The notes under the pieces are model-generated. The model was not told the origin of the DNA. It saw only the letters and a program-made list of their open reading frames with translations, and did not search any database. Both the position numbers and the translations under genes were made by a program. This document shows positions 16,056 through 24,927 of a DNA stretch of 64,000 nt, one piece after another. Source of the stretch: Pelagomonas calceolata (taxonomy: Eukaryota; Sar; Pelagophyceae; Pelagomonadales; Pelagomonadaceae); assembly GCA_918797485.1 (NCBI GenBank), contig CAKKNE010000002.1, positions 1,454,501 to 1,518,500 of the forward strand. The letters are read 5' to 3'. The stretch's first letter is position 1. Each line of letters begins with the position of its first letter.

Positions 16056-19000
16056 CTACCGCTTCTTCTTCCCCGACGACGACGACGACAAGCCCTCCGC
16101 GAGCAAAGCGAGGCCGTCGTCCTTCTTCTTCTTCGGCTTCGCAGCTTTCGGCGCGGGAGGAGGCGCCTTGCCCTTGCCGCGACCGCGACCGCGCCCCCGA
16201 CCCGCCCCGCGCCCGCGCCCGCCGTCCTTCTCGAGCAGCGCCTTGCGGAGCCGGACGCCCGACCCGCCGCGGACGGGCACCCTCGCGATCAGGGCGTCGA
16301 CGGCATCGGCGCCCTCTTTCTTGTCGGCGTCGATCGTCGCCGCGAGCTCCGCGAGCGCGGCGTCGTCCACGCCGGCCTTGGCGAAGGGCTCGACGTACTG
16401 CTCGAGCTCGAGGCGCTTCAGGAGCGCCGCGACGCCGCCCCGGCAGCGGCCAGCCGCGCCGCCGCTGGCCGCGGCTTTGCGCTCCTTGCGTTCCATGGCC
16501 TCGGCCCGCGCGAGCGCGTCGGCCCGGGCCGCCGTCGTCGCCGCGCTGTCGTCCCGGTCCTTCTTCCGAGCCAACGCGGCGGCGTCGACGGTCGTCGACG
16601 CCGTCGCCGCGGCGGCAGCGGCGGGCGGCGGGCGCCGCGCGGCGAGGTCTGCCTCGAACGCCGCGACGGCCCGCCGCCCGGCCCGCTTCGCCTCGGCCGC
16701 GGCGGCCGCGGTCGCCGTCGGCCGCGTCCGCCGCGCCTCGAGGCCATGAACCGCGTCCGCTTTCCAGACCGGGCTCCCGCTCGCGTCCTCCTCGACATAC
16801 CAGCCGTCGGGCAGCGCGGACCACGGCGGCCGCCACCTCTCCAGCAACGCCGCGAGGAGCGCCCGGAGGGCCGCGTCGTCGCCGCCGGCGAGGAGCGACC
16901 GGACGCGCGCCCGCAGCGCCCGCACGCGGCCCTCGTCGCCGGGCTCCGCCGCGACGAGCGGCGTCGCGGCGGACGCGAACACGAGCGCCGCGAGCGGGGG
17001 CGCTTCTCCTAACCCGCGCGCCGACGCCTCGGCGGCGCCCGCCGCCGCCCGCACGAGGCCGCCGGTCGCGGCGAGCAGCGCACCGCTCTTGAACGCCGCG
17101 AACCCGCCCGACGGGTGCGGCTTGGCGGCGCGCACCGCGCCGGCCTCGTCGACGAACGCGAGCCGCGGCCGCGCGCCGGCCGCCTCGACGCGCAGGAGCG
17201 GCGGGTCGGCGGCCAGCAGCGCCGCGGCGACGAGCGCGCCGTCGGCCTTCCCCAAGTTCTCGCCGTCGCCGCCCCGCCGTGCCGTTCGCACCGCGAGCGC
17301 CAGCCGCTTCGCCTCGCGCGACACGTCGCGCAGGGCCCGGCCGTCGGCGCACGGCGCCTTCTCCGCCGCGGCCCGCACCACGGCCAACGCGTCGCTCGTC
17401 TTCTCGAGGGCGCGCTTCGCGGTCGCGTCGAGCGGGTCGCGCGGCGCCTCGGCCGCGGCGAGCGCCACGGCGACGGCCTCGCCCACGCCCAGGGCCGCGC
17501 CCGCCAGGAGCGCGCGGCCCGCGGCGGGGTCCGTCGGCAGCGCCGCCAGCGCGGCGCCGAGCGGCGTGAGCGCCTCCGTCTCCTCGTCGAGCGCGCCCAT
17601 TTCCACAAGCTCGCGGACCGCCGCCGCCGCCCTATCTAAGGGCGGCGGCGCGGGGCAGGCCGCGAGCAGCGGCGCGACGGCCCCGCCGAAGAGGCTCTTG
17701 GCCCGTAGCGCCACGCCGCAGAGCGGCAGCGTGGCCATCTCCGGCGGCCGCGCGACCTCGAGCGCGTCCTGCTCCACGGCGCACCAGAGCCGCCAGCACG
17801 TGCCCGCGCGGACGCGGCCCGCGCGGCCCGCGCGCTGCTTCGCCGCGTCCGCCGACACCCGGCCCGTGACGACCCGCCGCGCCGCGCGCGCCGACCAGGC
17901 CTCGCCCACGACCGACCGCGCGAGGCCGCAGTCGATGACGTTCGTGCAGTCCGGGATCGTGACGCTCGCCTCGGCGACGTCCGTCGCGACGACGACCTTC
18001 GTGCGGCCCGCCGGCGCCGCGCGGAAGGCCCTCGCCTGCTCGGCGACGCTCAGGCGGCCGTGCAAGGGCACGACGACGCACTTCGGCTGGCGCTCGAGGG
18101 CCGCGCAGAGCGAGTCGATCTCGCGGACGCCCGGCACGAAGATGAGTATAGCGCCGTCCTCACAACTCAAACGCGCGACGAGCGCCGCGATGAGCGGCTC
18201 GTTGACGCGCGCGCCCAGATCTAATTTACGTAGCACGTCGCCCGCGCGCCCGAGCTCCGCGCGCGCGCCCGCCGCACCGAGGCCCTCGAGCCAGTCGTCG
18301 CCTGTGTGGAAATCAAAATTTTACGGCGCGTTCGTGCTGAATTGTCGCGTCGTCCTCCACGCCATCGACGCGACGCCTGCTCGACGGCGCGGCGATGCCG
18401 GTTTCTCGCCGCTCGACCGAGCCAGGACGGCAGCGCCATCGCCGAGAAATGACTTATGAAGAATTGTCGGGTGCACCCGGCGCACTGGTTGATTTCCACA
18501 CAGATCGTCGCCCGCGCGGCCGCACGCGCCCGCTGGGAACGCGCTCGCCGCCCGCCGCAGCTTTGCCGCGCGAGCCGCAAGCGTCGCCGCGCCGTTCGAC
18601 CCTTCCGCCGCCGCCACTTCTGCCTGCGTCGAAACAAAATGTCACTGCGCCTTCAGCTTGATTTCCACGCAGGCGCTACGGCTTCCTCCGCCTCCGCCGC
18701 CGCGGCCGCGGCCGCGCGCGCGGGCGTCAGGCTCGACGCCTCCGGCCGCGGCGCCGCCCGCGCGCCGGCGCCGCCGATGGCGACGTCGAACGCCGGCAGC
18801 GCGCGCACGGCGTCCTCGAGGAACTTGACGGCCACCGGAAACCTGTGTGGAAATCAAACTTCGGGCGCCCCACGCCATCGACGCGACGATGATCCCATTA
18901 CTGCGTCTGCTCGATGGCTTGGAGGTTCACGAAGGTCTCCGCAATACTTCTCAGGGATAACCTAATTCACTGGTTGATTTCCACACAGCCGAAAACGTCC

Positions 19001-19733
19001 GGCCCGGCACGTCGACGACTGCCGCGTTGCCGCCGAAGTAGTCCTTGAGCGGCGCCGCGTCGACGGTCGCCGACATCAATACAATCTTCGGCTTCGGCGC
19101 CCCCTCAAGCCGCCGCAGGAACAGGAGCAGCAGGTCGCAGTCCGCCGACCGCTCGTGCACCTCGTCCACCACCACATGACTGACGCCCGCGAGCGCGCCG
19201 GGCTCCTGGAGCCGCCTCAGCACTAAACCCGTCGTGCAGTACTCGACCGCCGTCGCCGGCGTGCGCTTCGCCTCGCCGCGCACGCTGTAGCCGACGAGGC
19301 CGCCGACGGGCCGGCCCGTCTCCTCGGCGACGCGCGTCGCCAGCGCCGTCGCGGCGAGGCGCCGCGGCTCGCAGACGACGACGCGCGCGTGGGCGGCGCC
19401 GCGCGCCGCGAGCGCCTCGACGATCAATCGCGGCACCTGCGTGCTCTTGCCGCAGCCCGTCGCGCCCCTCAAAATCGTCACCGCGTGGGAGTCGATCGTG
19501 TCGAGGATGGCCGCGCGGTGCTGGAAGGCCGGCAGCGCCGCCCGCAGCGCGTCGCTTTTGCTCGTCGCGAGCGCGGCGCGCGTCGCGTCGCCGTTCGGCG
19601 GTGGCGAAGGTTTGCTGCTCGTGCGACTCGGCGGCGGCGGCGGGAGCGTCGTTGCGGCCTTGTCCTCCAAGTAGCTATCGATTGCCGCGCGCTCGCGCTT
19701 CGTGAGTTTCAGGAGGGTTGGTGTGGTCATCAT
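16056..19733 (-). CDS. DEAH-box RNA helicase with C-terminal SAM domain
   Basis: Four exons (19733-18997, 18842-18680, 18623-18512, 18301-16056) give 1085 residues; all phases agree. Exon 1 carries ILRGATGCGKSTQVP (Walker A), DEVHERSADCD (DEVH box) and LMSATVD. The first splice rebuilds the family hallmark PGRTFPV. Exon 4 has DLGARVNEPLIAALV, the helicase C motifs ATDVAEASVTIPDCTNVIDCG and QRAGRAGR, then HA2/OB regions. Near the C-terminus, a WYVEEDASGSPVW segment is followed by VAALLKRLELEQYVEPFAKAGVDDAALAELA, a SAM domain, and a Gly/Arg (RGRG) then Lys-rich tail. It is a DHX29/36/57-type ATP-dependent RNA helicase by sequence; the specific role is not readable. All three introns are introner-derived. 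Alternative upstream Met codons exist above 19733. Confidence 0.88.
18302..18503 (-). mobile_element. introner element 1 (202 bp), intron of the DEAH helicase gene
   Basis: The ends are CTGTGTGGAAATC and GATTTCCACACAG inverted repeats. Flanking 8-bp duplications are GTCGTCGC (18294-18301) and ATCGTCGC (18504-18511). The spliced intron on the minus strand is 18511-18302: donor GCGACG from the duplicated target, acceptor CACAG from the element. It is therefore a GC-AG intron. The element is close in sequence and length to the one at 28099-28301. Confidence 0.9.
18624..18672 (-). mobile_element. introner element 2, miniature (49 bp)
   Basis: On the minus strand it starts CTGCGTGGAAATCAAGC and ends TTTCGACGCAG, a shortened and mutated introner. 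The intron runs 18679-18624 (56 nt) with donor GTAGCG. The target duplication is largely eroded (GTAGCGC against GCAGAAG). Removal keeps the helicase frame open; reading through meets a stop inside the element. Confidence 0.75.
18843..18988 (-). mobile_element. introner element 3 (146 bp)
   Basis: The terminal repeats CTGTGTGGAAATC / GATTTCCACACAG are intact. Target copies CCGGAAAC (18835-18842) and CCGAAAAC (18989-18996) differ at one base. The intron 18996-18843 uses GTTTTC from one target copy as donor and CACAG of the element as acceptor, which restores the helicase motif GRTFPV. Confidence 0.92.
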
Positions 19734-20212
19734 CGCTGTCCGCGTTTTATGTTGGTACGCTGTCCAGCCTGTGCAGCCTGTGCAGCCTGAGTGTTGACAG
19801 CAGCAGCGGTGCTTAACGTCGACGCGGCGACGCTGTGGCAAAAACTAATGTTGTAAACTGAATCCTATGCAACTTCGACGCGTCTTGACGGCCAATGGGG
19901 CAAGTCTATGAGCCCCTGGGGGGCTTGCTAGTGTCTTCATGCCGCTAGCCCAGGGAGACCCTAAAGCACGCGCCACGCGTCCGAGCCCTAGCAAGACGAT
20001 CCGGCGGAGCCCTGCAAGAATTCCCAGAGGCACCGAGAGCCGGAGAAGGTAGTTGGACTCGGCAGCGCCCATCTGGAGCCTGGCTCCGGCCGCCGTCCCT
20101 GGGCCCAGGCGGACGGGAGCCCCCGTCCTGCGACTGTAGACCACACACACAACACCAACCACCACCAACAACCACCCCGGACGTCGTCCGACGAGGCAGC
20201 CCCAGAGACCAG
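19734..20212. other. divergent intergenic region
   Basis: It lies between the helicase and TTLL starts and contains copy e of the promoter motif, a TGTGCAGCCTG tandem near 19768-19792 and a CAACACCAACCACCACC repeat near 20150-20170 in the TTLL leader. Confidence 0.5.
19927..19949 (-). promoter_or_regulatory. copy e of the palindromic promoter motif
   Basis: On the minus strand it reads GCTAGCGG, CA, TGAAGACACTAGC, one base shorter than the consensus. It is 194 bp from the helicase start and 264 bp from the TTLL start. Confidence 0.8.
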
Positions 20213-21952
20213 ATGCCGGCGGACCTCGCGGCCATCCGCGACGCCGTCGCCGCGCGCAAGGCCATGCTCGCCGAGCAGGACACGGAGCCCTCGGCGACGG
20301 CCAAGGCCGTCGCGCGGTGGTGCGTCAAGCGGCCGGGCCCGAAGCGGGTCTACACCGCTAAGCACACGGGAAACCTCGACTTACTCAGAAGGACCTTAGA
20401 TGAATTGGACGGCTGGCAGGAGGAGAAGAAGGACGGCCAGGGCTACAAATGTCGGTTAGTGTGGGTCGCGAGCGCGGGCGACGGGCCGAAGGAGTTGTTA
20501 AGGCATCAAATGATGAACAAGTTCGAAGGGATGGCGTCGCTGGCCGACAAGGCCGAGACGGAGCGATGCCTGCAGCGTGCTAGAGATGCGGGCGTGCCGG
20601 GTCTAGGACCGGGGGCTGGGTCGTACTTCCCGAGGACGTGGATCCTACCGGCCGGTCGCGCGGATCTGGTGGAGTACTTGAAGAGAAAGCGATTAAAGGG
20701 CTACCAGAAGCACGGTACGATCATCTACAAGCCCGCGAGCGGCATGCAAGGGACTGGGATCATGCTCATCCAGCACGAAGGCAATCTACCGACCGAGTCC
20801 GGTCATGTCGGCCGGAAGGCGGCCGTGGCCCAGGCGTATATACCTCCGTTGTTGTATGATGGCCTGAAGTTCGACCTGAGGTTATATGTGGTCGTGACCT
20901 CAGTAGATCCGTTGGAAGCTTATTTGCATCGCGAGGGCCTCGCGCGCTTCTGCACCGAGCCGTACAAGACGCCCTCGGCCAAGAACTTGCATCGGTGCTA
21001 CGCGCATTTGACGAACTACTCTTTAAATAAGTACAACAAGGAGGGCTACGTGTTAGCTACCGATGACGATTCTTCCAACAAGAGCGAGTCTTCTGACGAT
21101 GGACAGTCATACAAAGGGGCGTCGAAGCGACCGGCGTCGCATGTGATTGATGAACTCGATGTGCGAGGCTTGATCGATGGCGAGGAGTTCTGGGACCGGA
21201 CCGAGGATTTGGCCGCGTGTGTGTTAAGGGCGATGCAGCCGGATCTAGCCTTGCGCTACCGCCGGAACTTCCCGAGAGATAGGGAGAGTCTGAGCGACGC
21301 GGCCGGGCCGAACCGAAGCGCCCCAGATTTAGATGACCGGCGCTGCTTCCACGTCATTGGTCTGGACGTGATGATCGACGAAAAATCACAACCTCGCTTG
21401 ATCGAGGTGAACTCGTCGCCATCCCTGGCGCTGGACCAGGAAGTGGAAGTCCTGAATGAGGAGACGGGCGAGAGTCGCGTGCGGAAGCAGGTGTCGCCAG
21501 TCGACGTCGCGGTGAAGGTGCGCGTCATGCGGTCGGTTTTGCGACTCGTCGGCGACCGAACGCTCGAGGCCGATTTAAGGCCTATCTGCGGCGGCGGACG
21601 AGCGGAAGCGGACGAGTGGACGCTCGTCGATCGGTGTCGAAGGCTCTTCGCCGCGGTGCAGCCAGACACGTCCAAGGGCATGAGCGCGGCGCACTACGTG
21701 CGCTTCTGCAAGAACGCCGGGCTGCTGGAGCTGGGCGCCTTCGCCAAGGCCGACCTCGAGATCATGCATACGCAGCTCTGCGCGCAGCAGGAGTGGCGTG
21801 CCAACGAGCCCGCCCAAAAACTCATGCGCTGGGCGACGTTCGTGCGAGCGCTCCAACAGCTCGCGACGCGCGCGTTCCCGGATCAGGACGTCGGCGCGGC
21901 CTTTGGGCGGCTCCTGGACCACATCCATCGCAACGCCGTAGAAGGCACATAG
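20213..21952 (+). CDS. tubulin-tyrosine-ligase-like (TTLL) polyglutamylase family protein
   Basis: The intronless gene encodes 579 residues. The ATP-grasp TTL core is visible in order: TWILPAGRADLVEYL, then IIYKPASGMQGTGIMLI (ATP-binding Lys and Gly loop), VAQAYIPPLLYDGLKFDLRLYVVVTSVDPLEAYLHREGLARF, HLTNYSLNK, and VIGLDVMIDEKSQPRLIEVNSSPSL, where the final E-x-N-x-x-P-S is the catalytic metal site. Such enzymes ligate glutamate, glycine or tyrosine to tubulin tails on axonemes and cytoplasmic microtubules. The K-F-D-L-R-L-Y motif favours a polyglutamylase type. The C-terminal 130 residues after the core look EF-hand-like in arrangement but lack a clear Ca-binding loop. Confidence 0.92.
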   Translation: MPADLAAIRDAVAARKAMLAEQDTEPSATAKAVARWCVKRPGPKRVYTAKHTGNLDLLRRTLDELDGWQEEKKDGQGYKCRLVWVASAGDGPKELLRHQMMNKFEGMASLADKAETERCLQRARDAGVPGLGPGAGSYFPRTWILPAGRADLVEYLKRKRLKGYQKHGTIIYKPASGMQGTGIMLIQHEGNLPTESGHVGRKAAVAQAYIPPLLYDGLKFDLRLYVVVTSVDPLEAYLHREGLARFCTEPYKTPSAKNLHRCYAHLTNYSLNKYNKEGYVLATDDDSSNKSESSDDGQSYKGASKRPASHVIDELDVRGLIDGEEFWDRTEDLAACVLRAMQPDLALRYRRNFPRDRESLSDAAGPNRSAPDLDDRRCFHVIGLDVMIDEKSQPRLIEVNSSPSLALDQEVEVLNEETGESRVRKQVSPVDVAVKVRVMRSVLRLVGDRTLEADLRPICGGGRAEADEWTLVDRCRRLFAAVQPDTSKGMSAAHYVRFCKNAGLLELGAFAKADLEIMHTQLCAQQEWRANEPAQKLMRWATFVRALQQLATRAFPDQDVGAAFGRLLDHIHRNAVEGT

Positions 21953-21980
21953 GTTTTGTACTAATCGTATCGGAAGTTTA

Positions 21981-22005
21981 GCTAGCGGCCCGTAAGACAC
22001 TCTAG
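21981..22005 (+). promoter_or_regulatory. copy f of the palindromic promoter motif
   Basis: GCTAGCGG, CC, CGTAAGACACTCTAG. It lies 28 bp past the TTLL stop and 186 bp before the FkbM gene start. Confidence 0.8.
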
Positions 22006-22190
22006 ACAGATTCGCAAAGCAAGCACCCGAAAGGCAGCCTTAAAACGACTGCGTGACGGCCAAATTGCTGCCCCCCGACGCCCGCGGCGGAAGGACAGGC
22101 AGTCGGTTCATCGCATCTGCCTTACGGCGCGGCAAAAAGGCAGGAGGAGAAACAGATAGCTCCGCTTTTGGGAAGCACTAAAAGCCATCA

Positions 22191-23240
22191 ATGCGGGACG
22201 TAAAGTTTAGCTGGGGCTGCGTCGGGGCCGGCTCGGCCATCCTCCTCTTCATCGCAGCTCTGGCCAACAATGTGCGGCACGACACGCAAATGGGGGGCGC
22301 CGCCGACGCCGTCGAGAACAACTGCCTCGCCACGACGGACCACACGTGCGCCAGCCGGACGAACCTCGCCGCGAATAAAACCTGCCTCGTGTGCGTGTAC
22401 CAGCCCTGCGACCGGTTCCGCCTGAAGGCCTGCGCGCCGATCGAACCGCTCAAGCTGAAGGAGTGGCGGCACGACGCCCGCAAGGAACTTGACATCGGCG
22501 TTGCGGCGCGGGACTTCAGCCTGACCGGAGGCCCCACGGACCTCCGCACCGGCGCGATCAACGACCTCGTCGTTCTCAAAGCGTCGTGGGCGACGGAGGC
22601 GGTCGCCGCGAAGCGCCGTATTTACGTGGACCTCGGCGCGAATTTGTACGAGTCGTCGATCGGCAACTGGTTCCGGGCGTCCTACCCCGACGCTGGAACG
22701 TACAAGGTCTACGCCTTCGAGGCGGAACACAAGTACGACGACAGCTACGCGGGCCACCCCGACGTGACGCTCTTACATTACGCCGTTTCGACGGCGAACG
22801 GCACGGTGAAATGGGGCAAAATGGAGAAAAAGGGGGGGCGTACTCGCTCAGGGTTCGCCCTCGGGCCGGGCGGGCGGCGGCGCCTCGGATCGGGGCACAA
22901 CCTCGTCGCGGACGGGCGGCGGCGACTCGGGTCGGGGCACAACCTCGTCCAAGATGGCACGCGGCCTGCCATCGACATCGCCGACTGGCTGCGGCGGACC
23001 GTCCGCCCGGACGACTTCGTGGTCGTGAAGATGGACATCGAGGGCGCCGAGTACGACGTCGTGCCGCACCTCCTGCGCGAGAAGGTCGCGGACCTGATCG
23101 ACGAACTGTTCCTGGAGATCCACACGGAGACGAACACGTGCTGCAAGCCGCCGCACGACGCCGGCCGCCACCGGCCCGACGCGATGCGGCTGCTCCAGAG
23201 CCTCCGCGACGCGGGCGTGTACGCGCACGAGTGGTTGTAA
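22191..23240 (+). CDS. FkbM-type methyltransferase, type II membrane protein
   Basis: The intronless gene encodes 349 residues. A single N-terminal hydrophobic helix (CVGAGSAILLFIAALANNV) after a short cytosolic start suggests a Golgi-type signal anchor. The lumenal part has several Cys residues, then the SAM-binding start IYVDLGANLYESSIGNWF, AFEAEHKYDD, and the FkbM signature DFVVVKMDIEGAEYDVVPHLL near residue 280. FkbM domains O-methylate sugars or related hydroxyls. Within the domain, about residues 226-256, a GRRRLGSGHNLV unit occurs twice, an in-frame duplication of about 48 bp that should form a surface loop. Substrate unknown. Confidence 0.85.
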   Translation: MRDVKFSWGCVGAGSAILLFIAALANNVRHDTQMGGAADAVENNCLATTDHTCASRTNLAANKTCLVCVYQPCDRFRLKACAPIEPLKLKEWRHDARKELDIGVAARDFSLTGGPTDLRTGAINDLVVLKASWATEAVAAKRRIYVDLGANLYESSIGNWFRASYPDAGTYKVYAFEAEHKYDDSYAGHPDVTLLHYAVSTANGTVKWGKMEKKGGRTRSGFALGPGGRRRLGSGHNLVADGRRRLGSGHNLVQDGTRPAIDIADWLRRTVRPDDFVVVKMDIEGAEYDVVPHLLREKVADLIDELFLEIHTETNTCCKPPHDAGRHRPDAMRLLQSLRDAGVYAHEWL

Positions 23241-23250
23241 CAATTGTATT

Positions 23251-24756
23251 TTACGAATCACAGAGCTCGCACGCGAGCCCGTCACCATCGCACGAATCAC
23301 AAACAAGCAAACGCATGCGGCACCGGTCGCACCGCTCGTCCCCGTAGGCGTCCCAGGCGCGGCCGCAGCGGCGGCAGGCGCCGACAATTGGGGGAGACGC
23401 CTCGCCCGGCGCCCCCACGGCCATGCGGGGATCAAAAACGTAGCAGCGGCCGCGGAAGAAGCCGCCGTTGCCGTACCGCTCCTGGTAGCGGTGGATGCCT
23501 CCGTTTAACTGGCAGAGGTCGCCCGCGACGCCCCGCGACCGCAGGTAGGCCGACGCGCGTTCGCAGCGGACGCCGCCCGTGCAGTACATCAGGATCGTCT
23601 TTGCACTATCTAGGGCGCCGTCGTCGAGGGCCCTTGGTAAATCCGAGAACTGGCGCAGTTTCAGGTCGGCGTCGCGGACGCCGGGGGCCTCGAAGCGGCC
23701 GACCCTCCTTTCATAAACGTTGCGCACGTCGACCAGGACGACGCCGGCGGCGCCGCTCTCGAGCACGGAATGAAACTCGGCGGCGTCGACCTTGCGCGCG
23801 GGCGGCGCGCCGATGGCTTGTTGGTCTACGCCGCCGCAGTCCGAGAACGCGACGACCTCGCGGCACGCCTTCACGGAGAGCGTCCGGAGCTTCTGGAGTT
23901 CCAGGGGCCGCGCGGGGTCGGCCGCGCCCCACTTCCAGTCGACGTCGTCCACGGACACGCCCTGCCCGGCCGCCTGGCGCCGCGTCTCCTGGATATAGGC
24001 CTCGAGGGCCCGGCGCGGCCCACCGAGCGTGCCGTTGATGCCGTCCTCAGCAATACGCAGCCGGCCGCACAGTTGCAGAGCGCTGCAGGTCGCCTCCTGC
24101 GCCGCGCGGAAGGCGTCGCGGTCGCGCCACCGCGCGTACTTGTAGAAGAGGAGGACGGCGTAGTCGTCGTCTTCATCAGACTCGTCGTCGAAGAGCGCCG
24201 CGGCGCCGTCGAGCGCTCCGTCGTCGCCGCGCTCGCACGGTGGTGGCGCCGCGTAGAACATCAGCGACACGCGGACGTTCTGTGCCGCCGTGCCGGCAAT
24301 AATGGCGTCGACGCCGTGCAGCGTCGTCGCGGCGTCGAGCGCGACGGCGTCGCCCGACCGGAGCCGCAGCTTGGCCGCGCCCGCCCGGAAGACGCAGTCT
24401 AGACCGAAGGACAATACGACGAGCGGCTTCGACCGCGTAGGGCTCGCGTCGACGTGGGGCGCCATCGACCCTTTGATACCGTAGGCCACGCACTGCGCCA
24501 GCAGCGGCGCCTCGACGAGCTCGCCGTAGAGCGCCGAGTCCGCCGCCGCCGCCTTTTTGAACGCGGCTCGCGCCGCCGCGACGGCGGCTTGTGGCGGGCC
24601 GTTCGGCAGTGGGACGCGCACGCCCTCATTCGTCGCTTTTACATCGCTGATGTCCAGCGCGGCGAGAATGGCGTGCGCATCAGCCTCAGGGACCAAGTTG
24701 GTGAGGTGCACGACGCCGGATGGCAGCGGTGCCGTGGTCCCGTGGTAGGCCGTCAT
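23251..24756 (-). CDS. AlkB-like 2OG oxygenase fused to TrhO-type rhodanese tRNA hydroxylase
   Basis: The intronless gene encodes 501 residues with two enzymatic halves. Residues 1-170 are AlkB-like: APHVDASP (His101, Asp103), LVVLSFGLDCVFRAG, SGDAVAL, LHGVDAI (His147) and VRVSLMF (Arg162) match the iron and 2-oxoglutarate residues of AlkB. After an acidic linker (172-198), residues 199-440 match the TrhO/YceA family: FYKYARW, GRLRIAEDGINGTLGG, and a rhodanese domain with catalytic loop YCTGGVRCERA (Cys392). The end has paired C-x2-C knuckles (CRRCG, CDRC, CDSCDGDGLACELC), probably zinc-binding. TrhO hydroxylates wobble uridine 34 of tRNA, and ALKBH8-type AlkB proteins also act on wobble-uridine modifications. 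A bifunctional tRNA-modifying enzyme is inferred. Confidence 0.85.
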   Translation of the reverse strand: MTAYHGTTAPLPSGVVHLTNLVPEADAHAILAALDISDVKATNEGVRVPLPNGPPQAAVAAARAAFKKAAAADSALYGELVEAPLLAQCVAYGIKGSMAPHVDASPTRSKPLVVLSFGLDCVFRAGAAKLRLRSGDAVALDAATTLHGVDAIIAGTAAQNVRVSLMFYAAPPPCERGDDGALDGAAALFDDESDEDDDYAVLLFYKYARWRDRDAFRAAQEATCSALQLCGRLRIAEDGINGTLGGPRRALEAYIQETRRQAAGQGVSVDDVDWKWGAADPARPLELQKLRTLSVKACREVVAFSDCGGVDQQAIGAPPARKVDAAEFHSVLESGAAGVVLVDVRNVYERRVGRFEAPGVRDADLKLRQFSDLPRALDDGALDSAKTILMYCTGGVRCERASAYLRSRGVAGDLCQLNGGIHRYQERYGNGGFFRGRCYVFDPRMAVGAPGEASPPIVGACRRCGRAWDAYGDERCDRCRMRLLVCDSCDGDGLACELCDS

Positions 24757-24927
24757 TCGTGCGTGTGATTGCGTGTGAGAGTCATCATTCTATGTTGACA
24801 CGGTAAGCGCCAGCATCAATTTGCAGGCTGCAGCCTGCTCCGGCGAGGAGGCTTGCACGGCTCTGCACGCCGCGCATTTATGCGATGAGCCTACGGTAAC
24901 ACGAGCACAAGTTCAAACCAGTGCAAC

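Noticed and set aside
16048-17352. Arg/Gly-rich minus frame overlapping the helicase 3' part in another phase
   Set aside because: The composition is pure GC bias and the helicase frame is supported by conserved motifs.
18981-18986. GTGTGG at the element's own end as the splice donor of introner 3
   Set aside because: Using it shifts the frame and destroys the helicase motif. The GTTTTC donor in the target copy restores GRTFPV.
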